From assembly GCA_023423335.1 (NCBI GenBank), contig JAFAFU010000034.1, forward strand, positions 1 to 46,163: DNA of 46,163 nt, written 5' to 3'. Of the stretch, positions 7,665 to 15,309 are shown piece by piece (positions within the stretch are counted from its first letter, which is position 1; each line of letters opens with the position of its first letter). Both the position numbers and the translations under genes were made by a program. The notes beneath the pieces were generated by a model. The model had not been told where the DNA came from, did no database searches, and was given only the letters and a program-made list of their open reading frames with translations. The DNA comes from Bacillota bacterium (lineage in GTDB: Bacteria; Bacillota; Clostridia; Lachnospirales; Lachnospiraceae).

Positions 7665-8202
7665 CTGAAATCCTCCCTTCCAGCACTTCCTTTAATCTGA
7701 GCCGTGCCCGTGACAGCCGGCTCTTTGCGGTTCCCTCTGCGATACCCAATGTTTTGGCAGCCTCTGTAATCGTCATTTCCTGATAATAGACGCAGAGCAC
7801 TACGTCCCTATATTTCTCCGGCAAGGACAGAACCGTCTTCCTGACCAGATCGTTCGTATCCTGTTTCTCAACTCCGTCATAATCCGATTCACTGACGATG
7901 GCATCCTCCTGATATTCCATCATCGGTACGACACGCCTGTTCCAGGCGCTCTTTAAATAATCCTTGCAGGTATTGATCGTAATCCGGATAATCCAGGTTT
8001 TAATACTTGAATTACCTTCAAAGGTGGACAGCTTCTGACTCACCTTGATAAACACGTCCTGAAAAATATCTTCTGCCGTATGGACATCCTTGACATACAT
8101 ATATGCCGTTCTCAGCACATCATTTCCGTACTGCCTCATTAAAGTCTCTATGTCATACGCAGGTAATTTTTCGGAGAAATCGTTGCGCATTTCTTTTTGC
8201 AT
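7654..8202 (-). CDS. ECF-type RNA polymerase sigma factor
   Basis: A 182-residue group 4 sigma factor. Region 2 spans about residues 20-90 (LMRQYGNDVLRTAYMYVKD, DIFQDVFIKV, FEGNSSIKTWIIRI), where it binds core polymerase and melts the -10 element. Region 4 is at about 120-175 (LPEKYRDVVLCVYYQEMTITEAAKTLGIAEGTAKSRLSRAR), a helix-turn-helix for the -35 element. No region 3 is present, as expected. The ATG at 8202 follows AGGGGGATAAAAGG; an ATG at 8190 is an alternative. It is coupled to the anti-sigma gene. A GGAAC/CGTC promoter 140 bases upstream implies that it activates its own transcription. Confidence 0.9.
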   Translation of the reverse strand: MQKEMRNDFSEKLPAYDIETLMRQYGNDVLRTAYMYVKDVHTAEDIFQDVFIKVSQKLSTFEGNSSIKTWIIRITINTCKDYLKSAWNRRVVPMMEYQEDAIVSESDYDGVEKQDTNDLVRKTVLSLPEKYRDVVLCVYYQEMTITEAAKTLGIAEGTAKSRLSRARLRLKEVLEGRISDEF

Positions 8203-8338
8203 CCTTTTATCCCCCTATATTATACCTTTATCATCATCTGTCTTCCATATACTGTATGGCAATAGTATACAAGTTCTGATAGACGATGTAAATGATAAAA
8301 TGGATGCAAGGTTCTTAACTCTGCCTTTCTGATGATTA

Positions 8339-8364
8339 GACGCCGCATCCGGTTTTTCAGTTCC
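8339..8364 (-). promoter_or_regulatory. Candidate ECF sigma-dependent (autoregulatory) promoter
   Basis: On the minus strand GGAAC (8364-8360), exactly 17 bases and CGTC (8342-8339) match the general ECF promoter form GGAAC-N16/17-CGTC. It points into the sigma/anti-sigma operon, with a leader of about 130 bases. Confidence 0.55.
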
Positions 8365-8439
8365 ACAAAAATGAATGTTCCGACAAAGAAAGATTTGGAA
8401 TTTTACAATTAACGGATTTCATCGGAATAAACTGCATAT

Positions 8440-8531
8440 ATTATCGGAACTAAAATCTTGTTCCGATAATCGAGATGCACGGCGCGCAAAAGCAGCGCCT
8501 TTTATCAGAAGTAAAAAGCGACTTCTGATAA
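8440..8531. repeat. Two related perfect hairpins in the exporter-sigma intergenic region
   Basis: Hairpin 1 has arms at 8440-8450 and 8460-8470 (ATTATCGGAAC and its complement). Hairpin 2 has arms at 8502-8512 and 8521-8531 (TTATCAGAAGT and its complement). Both stems are perfect, 11 bp, with 8-9 base loops, and share the core TTATC[AG]GAA. Neither is followed by a T run on either strand, so they are not ordinary terminators. They lie in the 335-base gap 8203-8537, which has no gene; its remainder holds the ECF promoter and further single copies of the core. Confidence 0.6.
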
Positions 8532-8537
8532 CTTATA

Positions 8538-10295
8538 CTATAAAAATATTTTTTCCTTCCGGTCGAAGGTCATCCGGTACAGGCCGGCATAAATTCCGTT
8601 TAAGGCCAGCAGCTCTTCATGGCTGCCGCTTTCCTTAATCCCCTCTTCGGTCAATACCAGAATCTTTTTCGCATTTTTAATTGTAGAAAGCCGGTGAGCA
8701 ATCACGAAGGTTGTCCGGTTCCTTGCCAGTTTTTCCAGGGAATCCTGCACCACCTTCTCACTCTCGTTATCCAGGGAGGAGGTTGCTTCATCAAAAATCA
8801 GGATCGGCGGATTCTTTAAGAAAACTCTGGCAATGCTTAACCGCTGTTTCTGCCCTCCGGACAGCTTGATCCCTCTTTGTCCGATATAGGTATGGTACCC
8901 ATCCGGTAACTCCATTATGAAATCATGGGCATTGGCATTTCTGGCTGCCTGCATAACTTCTTCCTCCGAAGCTCCCGGTTTACCGTAACGGATATTCTCC
9001 AGAACGGTTCCTGCAAAAAGATAGACATCCTGCTGCACGATTCCGATATTCTCCCTCAGGGACCTTAAGCGTACGTCTCTGATATCCCTGCCGTCTATGG
9101 TGATACTGCCCTCCGTCACTTCGTAAAACCGGGGGATCAAACTGCATAATGTGGTTTTGCCTACTCCGGAGGACCCTACCAGGGCAACATATTCCCCTGC
9201 CTCCACCTTAAGATTAATATCACGGAATACATCGGAGACAGTATCATTATACTTGAAGGCAACCCTGTTAAATGCAATCTCGCCCTTTACCTCCGAAAGC
9301 GTTATTGCCCCCGGCTTATCCAGGATATCGGGCTGGATTTCCATAATATCATAAAATCGGTCAAAGCCTGTCATACCGTTCTGAAACTGCTCCGTGAAAT
9401 TGATCAGTTTCTTCACCGGATCAATCAGATTATTTATGTATAGAAGAAAGGTGATCAGATCCCCGATATTGATAATATTACGGGTAATGAAGAGCCCGCC
9501 GCCGGCGATGACTGCCACATTAATCAAACCGGTAAATAAGGACAGGCCGGAATGGAAAATGGCCATATTGAGGTAGCTGTTTCTCTTGCTGTCAACAAAC
9601 CGGGAATTCCCTTCCATGAACTTATCGACTTCCATGGACTCATTGGCGAAGGATTTTACGACCCGGATGCCGGACAGATTATCCTCAACCCTGGCATTAA
9701 TATCCGCAATCCGCTCCCTGTTCCTCCGGAAAGCGCGGCTCATCCTGCCCCGCATCCTATATGCAAAAACAAACATAATCGGCAGGAACGCAAATACAAT
9801 CAAGGTCAGGGGCAGATTAATCCCGATCAGTATGAGGAAAGCTCCGGCAAATTTAATGATTGAGATCACAATATCCTCGGGACCATGATGGCAAAGCTCC
9901 GTGACATCAAAAAGGTCATTGGTAATTCTGGACATCAGCTGCCCGGTCTTCTGGTTATCATAAAAATTGAAGGAAAGCTTCTGATAATGCATGAAGATGT
10001 CGTTGCGCATATCATATTCCATCTTTGCCCCCATGATATGCCCCTGATAAGCTGTAAAATAATTACTGATAAATTCCAACACCAGGAGACCGAGCATCAG
10101 AAACAACAATTTGATGATAATCGGAGATGCCTGTGCTATTTCGTAATGAATCAGAACATCATTGGTTATGTATCTCACAACCATCGGGTAGATCAGGGAT
10201 ATTGCCGCTGACAGCAGCGCAAAGAACAAATCGGCAAAAAACAATCCCCGATAGGGGCGGTAATAGGCGATCAGCCGTTTCATTTTCCTGCTCAT
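8538..10295 (-). CDS. ABC exporter, fused membrane and ATPase domains
   Basis: A 585-residue half-transporter, expected to work as a homodimer or with a partner in the membrane. Residues 1-320 form a type IV exporter membrane domain with six helices (FADLFFALLSAAISLIYPMV is the first). Residues 340-580 form the ATPase, with Walker A GSSGVGKTT, Q-loop IVQQDVYLF, signature LSGGQKQRLS, Walker B ILIFDEATSS and H-loop IAHRLS. All catalytic residues are present. The substrate is not deducible; MsbA/MdlB-type lipid or drug export is likely. The ATG has GGAGG 6 bases upstream. It stands alone, separated from pfkA by a palindrome and from the sigma gene by an unusual hairpin region. Confidence 0.9.
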   Translation of the reverse strand: MSRKMKRLIAYYRPYRGLFFADLFFALLSAAISLIYPMVVRYITNDVLIHYEIAQASPIIIKLLFLMLGLLVLEFISNYFTAYQGHIMGAKMEYDMRNDIFMHYQKLSFNFYDNQKTGQLMSRITNDLFDVTELCHHGPEDIVISIIKFAGAFLILIGINLPLTLIVFAFLPIMFVFAYRMRGRMSRAFRRNRERIADINARVEDNLSGIRVVKSFANESMEVDKFMEGNSRFVDSKRNSYLNMAIFHSGLSLFTGLINVAVIAGGGLFITRNIINIGDLITFLLYINNLIDPVKKLINFTEQFQNGMTGFDRFYDIMEIQPDILDKPGAITLSEVKGEIAFNRVAFKYNDTVSDVFRDINLKVEAGEYVALVGSSGVGKTTLCSLIPRFYEVTEGSITIDGRDIRDVRLRSLRENIGIVQQDVYLFAGTVLENIRYGKPGASEEEVMQAARNANAHDFIMELPDGYHTYIGQRGIKLSGGQKQRLSIARVFLKNPPILIFDEATSSLDNESEKVVQDSLEKLARNRTTFVIAHRLSTIKNAKKILVLTEEGIKESGSHEELLALNGIYAGLYRMTFDRKEKIFL

Positions 10296-10357
10296 GTTAG
10301 CCTCCAGTCTGCCGTCTTACGGCGGCATATGATGAATGATATATTAGGGTAAGGAAA

Positions 10358-10382
10358 AGCGCGTTATGGTCCATAACGCGCT
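10358..10382 (-). terminator. Palindromic hairpin after pfkA (terminator)
   Basis: AGCGCGTTATGG and its exact complement are separated by one base, and TTTTCC follows on the minus strand. It lies 74 bases after the pfkA stop. The T run is short, so termination may be partial. Confidence 0.55.
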
Positions 10383-10455
10383 GGTTTGATGTAGTAAAGG
10401 GCGTTCCCGGCATACCGAAGCCAAGAACTGCCGCCGAAGTGATCCTTACGTATGA

Positions 10456-11430
10456 TTATCTGGAAAGTCTCTTGGACAGATCATACATATACTGGTCAAT
10501 ATCCTTGGTCATTGCTAAGGCTTCTTCAATATCATAATCCACAAATTTTCCGTCGGTATGGGCTATGATACGGTTCGTGCCGCCTTCACAAAGAATATCG
10601 ACTGCTCTCGCACCCATGGCAGATGCATAATAACGGTCTCTCGCCGTCGGGCTTCCGCCTCTCTGCGCATGGCCGATAATCGTCGCCCTGGTTTCCATAC
10701 CGGTTGCCGCTTCAATTCTTTTTGCCATACCATAAGAATCGCCGACACCTTCCGCGTTGATAATAATGAAATGCTTTTTGCCTGTCTCACGCCGGTTATT
10801 GATCCTATTAATGATTCTCTGCTCATCATGATCATAACGTTCCGTAATCAGGATTTCTTCCGCACCATTGGAGATGCCGCACCACAAAGCGATATAACCG
10901 GCATTTCTGCCCATAACCTCAATGATGCTGCAGCGTTCATGAGAGGTAGAGGTGTCCCTTACCTTGTCAATCGTCTGCATTGCGGTATTGACTGCGGTAT
11001 CAAAACCTATCGTGTATTCCGTGCAGGCAATATCCAGATCAATGGTTCCCGGAAGTCCGACCGTATTCACACCGCGCTTTGCCAGTGCCTGGGCACCTTT
11101 AAAGGAACCGTCACCACCGATGACAACCAAACCGTTAATTCCATGCCTTTTACAGATCTCGGCACCCTTGTCCTGTCCCTCCGGCTTAATGAATTCCGGG
11201 CAACGGGCAGTATAAAGAACCGTACCGCCCCTCTGGATGATATCCGATACACTTCTGGCATCCATATCAATAATGTCTTCTTCCAATAACCCCATATAGC
11301 CTCTTCTGATTCCTTTTACATTAACACCCTCTGCCAGCGCAGTTCTTACAACTGCCCGGATGGCAGCATTCATACCCGGCGCATCCCCACCGCTTGTTAA
11401 GATTCCTATGGTATTGATTTTACTTGCCAT
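10456..11430 (-). CDS. pfkA: ATP-dependent 6-phosphofructokinase
   Basis: Phosphorylates fructose 6-phosphate to fructose 1,6-bisphosphate, the committed step of glycolysis. With the start at 11430 (GGAGG 5 bases upstream) it has 324 residues, close to the usual 320. Visible motifs are the ATP site GGDAPGMNAAIR (about 12-23) and GGDGS near 105. The substrate site contains catalytic Asp in TIDLD near 130, and RGG and RD motifs follow in the second half. The active-site loop reads T-I-D-L-D rather than the usual T-I-D-N-D; the codon is CTG. Upstream ATGs (11460, 11442) lie in the leader hairpin and I reject them. It follows dnaE, a common clostridial arrangement, with 154 bases between them carrying repeats. 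Confidence 0.95.
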   Translation of the reverse strand: MASKINTIGILTSGGDAPGMNAAIRAVVRTALAEGVNVKGIRRGYMGLLEEDIIDMDARSVSDIIQRGGTVLYTARCPEFIKPEGQDKGAEICKRHGINGLVVIGGDGSFKGAQALAKRGVNTVGLPGTIDLDIACTEYTIGFDTAVNTAMQTIDKVRDTSTSHERCSIIEVMGRNAGYIALWCGISNGAEEILITERYDHDEQRIINRINNRRETGKKHFIIINAEGVGDSYGMAKRIEAATGMETRATIIGHAQRGGSPTARDRYYASAMGARAVDILCEGGTNRIIAHTDGKFVDYDIEEALAMTKDIDQYMYDLSKRLSR

Positions 11431-11443
11431 GATTACCTCCATT

Positions 11444-11460
11444 ATGGCGCTTTGCGCCAT
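11444..11460 (-). promoter_or_regulatory. Hairpin just upstream of the pfkA ribosome binding site
   Basis: ATGGCGC-AAA-GCGCCAT is a perfect 7-bp stem ending 13 bases before the pfkA start codon and touching the ribosome binding site region. It could influence translation, but no alternative pairing is obvious. Confidence 0.35.
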
Positions 11461-11473
11461 TACAAAATCTGAT

Positions 11474-11546
11474 GAAAGAAGCCGCCTTACGGGTTCTTTC
11501 CAAGTGAAAGCGATGTTTCTTTCCGGGTAAAAGCGATGTTTCTTTC
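11474..11546 (-). repeat. Tandem 23-base repeats in the dnaE-pfkA gap
   Basis: A 17-base unit, AAAGCGATGTTTCTTTC, occurs exactly at 11507-11523 and again at 11530-11546, a period of 23 bases. A shorter related TTCTTTC lies at 11494-11500 and pairs with GAAAGAA at 11474-11480. In RNA the GAAAG and CTTTC segments can pair in several ways. Confidence 0.6.
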
Positions 11547-11584
11547 ACTTTTTCCCTCCGCTTCATCTTAAGGTCTACAGTATT

Positions 11585-14500
11585 CTAATCTATTTTTCGC
11601 TTATTTTCAATACTCTTTTCCGTTATTCGCACATTTTCTGCTGAATAAACTAATCTGAGCTTGTCCATCAGCTCCTTATCCGCCTTTGTGCTCCTGCTTT
11701 TTGGAAGCTTTTTAATCAGCTTCTCCTCATTGCAATAAATTGTAACGTTGTCGTTTCCGTCATATTCTCCGAGTAAAGCAAATAAGGCCGGCTCATCCTT
11801 CTGATAATCCGTAACACTGGGATATTTGATCCATATTTCCCGCAGTATGCTGTCAAAGGGGATAATTTCCTGGCAGATCAGCTTTGCCGCCTTATCTTCT
11901 TCCACCGTAACCTTTCCCCGGATGAATACCTTCGTGTCCATCTCCAGCAGCTGTTTATATTTTTCAAAATCTTTGGGGAACAGAATAACTTCCACTGCCC
12001 CAAAGAGATCCTCCAGCAGGATAAATGCCATCATACTGTTGTTTCTCGTGCTTTTGACTGTTTTCCCGGTAATCATACCGCCGATCAGCTCCGTATTCCC
12101 ATCAACGGCCTTAGGAATTCCTATTTCTTCATCCAATGCAAAGTCGCTGGAGTAGGCAGTCACATTCTTTCGGATCCGTTCTTCAAATTCCTCCAGAGGA
12201 TGCCCGCTGACATAGATTCCGAGAACCTCCTTCTCAAAAGCCAAAAGCTGTTCCTTACTATATTCGCTGACCTTCGGCAGGGAAAGTTCATAATCCTGCT
12301 TATCCTCTTCTCCGGCGAAATCAAACAGAGTCATCTGACCGGTCAGTGACTTCTTCTTGTCCGCTGCCAGCCGGTCCAGTATCTGTACATAACTCATCAT
12401 CAGCTGCCTGCGGTTGTCATGGAGATTACCAAAGACACCTGCTTTGATGAAGCTTTCAATCGTCCGTTTATTGACTTCCTTGCCGGAGAGCCTTTCCGCG
12501 AAATCCCTTATGTTCTGGAAGGGACCATGTTCTTCCCGCTCCTGTACGATTGCTTCAATCACCGGCCTTCCCACTCCCTTAATAGCGGACAGGGCATAAC
12601 GGATTGCTCCGCCTGAAACAGTGAATACCGCATCCCCTTCATTGATGTCCGGGGGCAGAATCTGTATATCCATCTGCCTGCAGGTATAGATATATTCGGA
12701 TACCTTGCCTGCATTATCAATAACCGAGGTCATCAAGGCGGCCATGAATTCCACCGGATAATAGCATTTTAAGTAGGCCGTTTCATAGGAAATCACAGCA
12801 TAGGCTGCCGCATGGGACTTACCAAAGGCGTACTTTGCAAAGTCTATCATCTCATCAAAGATATGGTCGGCGACTGCCTCGGAAATCCCATTCTTTATAC
12901 ACCCCGGAACCCCTTCCGCTTCATTGCCGTAGACGAAGGTACGCCGTTCCTTGATCATTACGGCCTCCTTTTTCTTTGACATGGCTCTGCGGACCAGGTC
13001 ACTGCGGCCATAGCTGTAGCCGGCCAGGTCCCGCACAATCTGCATAACCTGCTCCTGATATACGATACAGCCATAGGTGGGCGATAATATGGGCTCCAGC
13101 TGGGGACACTCATAGACGATCTGTCCGGCTTCGTTCTTGCCCTTAATATATTTGGGGATAAAATCCATCGGGCCCGGCCGGTAGAGAGAGATTCCCGCTA
13201 TGATATCCTCCAGGGTGCGGGGCTTCAACTCCTTCATGAAGCTCTTCATTCCCGAGCTCTCCAACTGAAATACCCCTTCGGTTTTTGCGGAGGAAATTAA
13301 TTCATATACCTTTGCATCATTATAATCTATCTGTTTTATATCTAATTTATTCAGAGGATCCCGGTTCTTATTCACGAGAGCGGTCGCATTCTGTATAACG
13401 GTCAGAGTCCTGAGTCCGAGGAAATCCATTTTTAAGAGACCCAGCTCCTCCAGGGTTGTCATGGGGAACTGCGTCGTGACAGAATCATCAGAGGATCTGG
13501 ATAAGGGCACATATTCCACGATACTCTCCTTACCGATAACGACTCCGGCGGCATGCATAGAGGTATGTCTTGGCAGTCCCTCCAGTCTCCTTGACATATC
13601 GATCAGGTATTTCACATCGCTGTCACCTTCGTAGAGCCGGTTTAAATCGTGATTGAACCTCAATGCTTTATCGATGGTAATGCCAAGCTCCGTCGGTATC
13701 ATCTTGGCTACCGTATCCACCTGGGCATAGGACAGGTCAAGGGCCCGGCCGACATCCCGAATTACTGCCCGGGCTGCCATCGTTCCGAAGGTGACAATCT
13801 GCACCACCTTATCCTTACCGTATTTGGCGGTTACATAATCGATTACCTCCTGCCTTCGTTCATAGCAGAAGTCAATATCAATATCCGGCATCGTAAGACG
13901 CTCCGGATTTAAGAAACGCTCAAACAGCAGGCCGTACCGGATCGGATCAATATCCGTAATTCCCAGGGAATAGGATACGATGGAGCCCGCCGCACTTCCG
14001 CGGCCGGGTCCTACTATGATGCCATGATCCTTCGCATATTTAATAAAATCCCATGTGATCAGGAAATAATCCACAAAGCCCATACCCTTAATGGTTTCCA
14101 GCTCGTAGTCCAGTCTTTCCGAAAGCTCTCCCGATGCAGTACCGTAACGGCTTTTCAGTCCTTCCCGACATAGCAGGGCCAGATATTCGAAAGCATTGTA
14201 GGGTGCGGGTACGGGATATACCGGCAGCTTATATTCACCGAAGGTAATCGTTACGTTGCAGCGCTTCGCGATCTCATATGTATTTTCCAGGGCTTCCCTG
14301 GCATAGGGGAAAACGGACAGCATTTCCTCCGGAGATTTCAAATAATACTGGCCTCCTTCATAACGCATCCGGTTTTCCTCATTCACCTTCTTCTGGGTCT
14401 GAATACAGAGAAGGATATCATGGGATTCCGCATCCTCAGCATAGGTATAGTGGACATCATTGGTTGCCACCAGCCGGATTCCGGTATCCTTCGACATTCG

Positions 14501-15073
14501 AAGCAGTCCCTGGTTCACGTTCTTCTGCTCCGGCATTCCATGGTCCTGCAGCTCCAGGAAAAAATTATCCTCCCCAAAAATGTCCCGAAGTCTTAAGGCC
14601 GCCGCCGATGCCTCCGCATAGAAGCCCTTCCTTAAATTCCAGGCCACTTCTCCGCCCAGACAGGCACTTAAGGCAATAATGCCCTCATGGTATCTCTCCA
14701 AAATCTCATAATCAATTCGCGGTTTATAATAAAAACCTTCCAGAAAACCCGTGGATACTATCTTCATCAGATTCTGATATCCGGTATTATTCTCTGCCAG
14801 CAGTACCAGGTGATAATAACGTTCCTCGGAGGCACCTGCCTCACGGTCAAGCCTGGAATTGGGCGCAACATAAACCTCACACCCGATAATCGGCTTTATG
14901 CCCTCAGCCAGGCAGGCTTTATAGAAATCAATCACGCCGTACATCACTCCGTGATCCGTGATTGACAGGCTGTCCATGTTAAGCTCCTTAGCGCGGAGCA
15001 CAAGCTCCTTGATCTTTCCGGAGCCGTCCAGAAGGCTGTATTCCGTATGCAGATGTAAATGGGTAAAATTCAT
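11585..15073 (-). CDS. dnaE: DNA polymerase III alpha subunit
   Basis: A replicative family C polymerase of 1162 residues, full length for the DnaE1 type. It has an N-terminal PHP domain (FTHLHLHTEYSLLDGSGKI at the start, SITDHGVMYG near 40) and polymerase palm motif PDIDIDF near residue 400. The conserved GPGRGSAAGS block is just before it. Helix-hairpin-helix and beta-binding regions occupy about 830-900, and a C-terminal OB fold is at about 1000-1080 (LIGGMITGKTVKSTRNNSMMAF). The start ATG follows AGGAGGAGGAAC. In Clostridia PolC is usually the main polymerase and DnaE a partner enzyme; the window does not show polC. Transcribed from a clear promoter, with pfkA downstream. Confidence 0.97.
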   Translation of the reverse strand: MNFTHLHLHTEYSLLDGSGKIKELVLRAKELNMDSLSITDHGVMYGVIDFYKACLAEGIKPIIGCEVYVAPNSRLDREAGASEERYYHLVLLAENNTGYQNLMKIVSTGFLEGFYYKPRIDYEILERYHEGIIALSACLGGEVAWNLRKGFYAEASAAALRLRDIFGEDNFFLELQDHGMPEQKNVNQGLLRMSKDTGIRLVATNDVHYTYAEDAESHDILLCIQTQKKVNEENRMRYEGGQYYLKSPEEMLSVFPYAREALENTYEIAKRCNVTITFGEYKLPVYPVPAPYNAFEYLALLCREGLKSRYGTASGELSERLDYELETIKGMGFVDYFLITWDFIKYAKDHGIIVGPGRGSAAGSIVSYSLGITDIDPIRYGLLFERFLNPERLTMPDIDIDFCYERRQEVIDYVTAKYGKDKVVQIVTFGTMAARAVIRDVGRALDLSYAQVDTVAKMIPTELGITIDKALRFNHDLNRLYEGDSDVKYLIDMSRRLEGLPRHTSMHAAGVVIGKESIVEYVPLSRSSDDSVTTQFPMTTLEELGLLKMDFLGLRTLTVIQNATALVNKNRDPLNKLDIKQIDYNDAKVYELISSAKTEGVFQLESSGMKSFMKELKPRTLEDIIAGISLYRPGPMDFIPKYIKGKNEAGQIVYECPQLEPILSPTYGCIVYQEQVMQIVRDLAGYSYGRSDLVRRAMSKKKEAVMIKERRTFVYGNEAEGVPGCIKNGISEAVADHIFDEMIDFAKYAFGKSHAAAYAVISYETAYLKCYYPVEFMAALMTSVIDNAGKVSEYIYTCRQMDIQILPPDINEGDAVFTVSGGAIRYALSAIKGVGRPVIEAIVQEREEHGPFQNIRDFAERLSGKEVNKRTIESFIKAGVFGNLHDNRRQLMMSYVQILDRLAADKKKSLTGQMTLFDFAGEEDKQDYELSLPKVSEYSKEQLLAFEKEVLGIYVSGHPLEEFEERIRKNVTAYSSDFALDEEIGIPKAVDGNTELIGGMITGKTVKSTRNNSMMAFILLEDLFGAVEVILFPKDFEKYKQLLEMDTKVFIRGKVTVEEDKAAKLICQEIIPFDSILREIWIKYPSVTDYQKDEPALFALLGEYDGNDNVTIYCNEEKLIKKLPKSRSTKADKELMDKLRLVYSAENVRITEKSIENKRKID

Positions 15074-15130
15074 GTTCCTCCTCCTTCCGACAGTAAGTAC
15101 TTAACCCCTAAACTTTGTTCTATTAATTCC

Positions 15131-15159
15131 ATTTTAACATTACCGGCAGGGCTAGGCAA
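15131..15159 (-). promoter_or_regulatory. SigA-type promoter of dnaE
   Basis: TTGCCT (15159-15154), a 17-base spacer and TAAAAT (15136-15131) on the minus strand. Start near 15124, 50 bases before the dnaE ATG. Confidence 0.65.
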
Positions 15160-15184
15160 TGTTTTTTATCCGGGAAATACAAGC

Positions 15185-15270
15185 GATACCGGATGCTTCC
15201 CTCACACACAGGCTGCAGGACAAACTTCGGTCTGTTCTGCAAACAGTGTATTATGGGAGCATCCGGTATC
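15185..15270. ncRNA. Candidate structured RNA or unusual 3' element between deacetylase and dnaE
   Basis: Outer arms 15185-15201 and 15255-15270 pair over 16 bp with one bulge (GATACCGGATGC...GCATCCGGTATC). Inside, GCAG and CTGC arms close a second helix ending in a four-base loop: TTCG closed by C-G on the plus strand, CGAA on the minus strand. The whole element folds as one long rod of about 86 nt. No T run follows on either strand, and it lies upstream of the dnaE promoter, so it is neither a plain terminator nor dnaE leader. Strand and function are unknown. Confidence 0.4.
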
Positions 15271-15309
15271 TTTCGCTCCGTTGTTGCTATTATGCAATAA
15301 CCGGAAAGG

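Noticed and set aside
8502..8531. Terminator of the ABC exporter gene
   Set aside because: Perfect stem but no T run on the minus strand after it.
10558..11289. 243-residue plus-strand frame opposite pfkA
   Set aside because: Entirely antisense to conserved phosphofructokinase sequence, with no ribosome site and no recognisable motif.
15185..15270. dnaE riboswitch
   Set aside because: The dnaE promoter at 15131-15159 is downstream of the element, so it would not be in the dnaE transcript.
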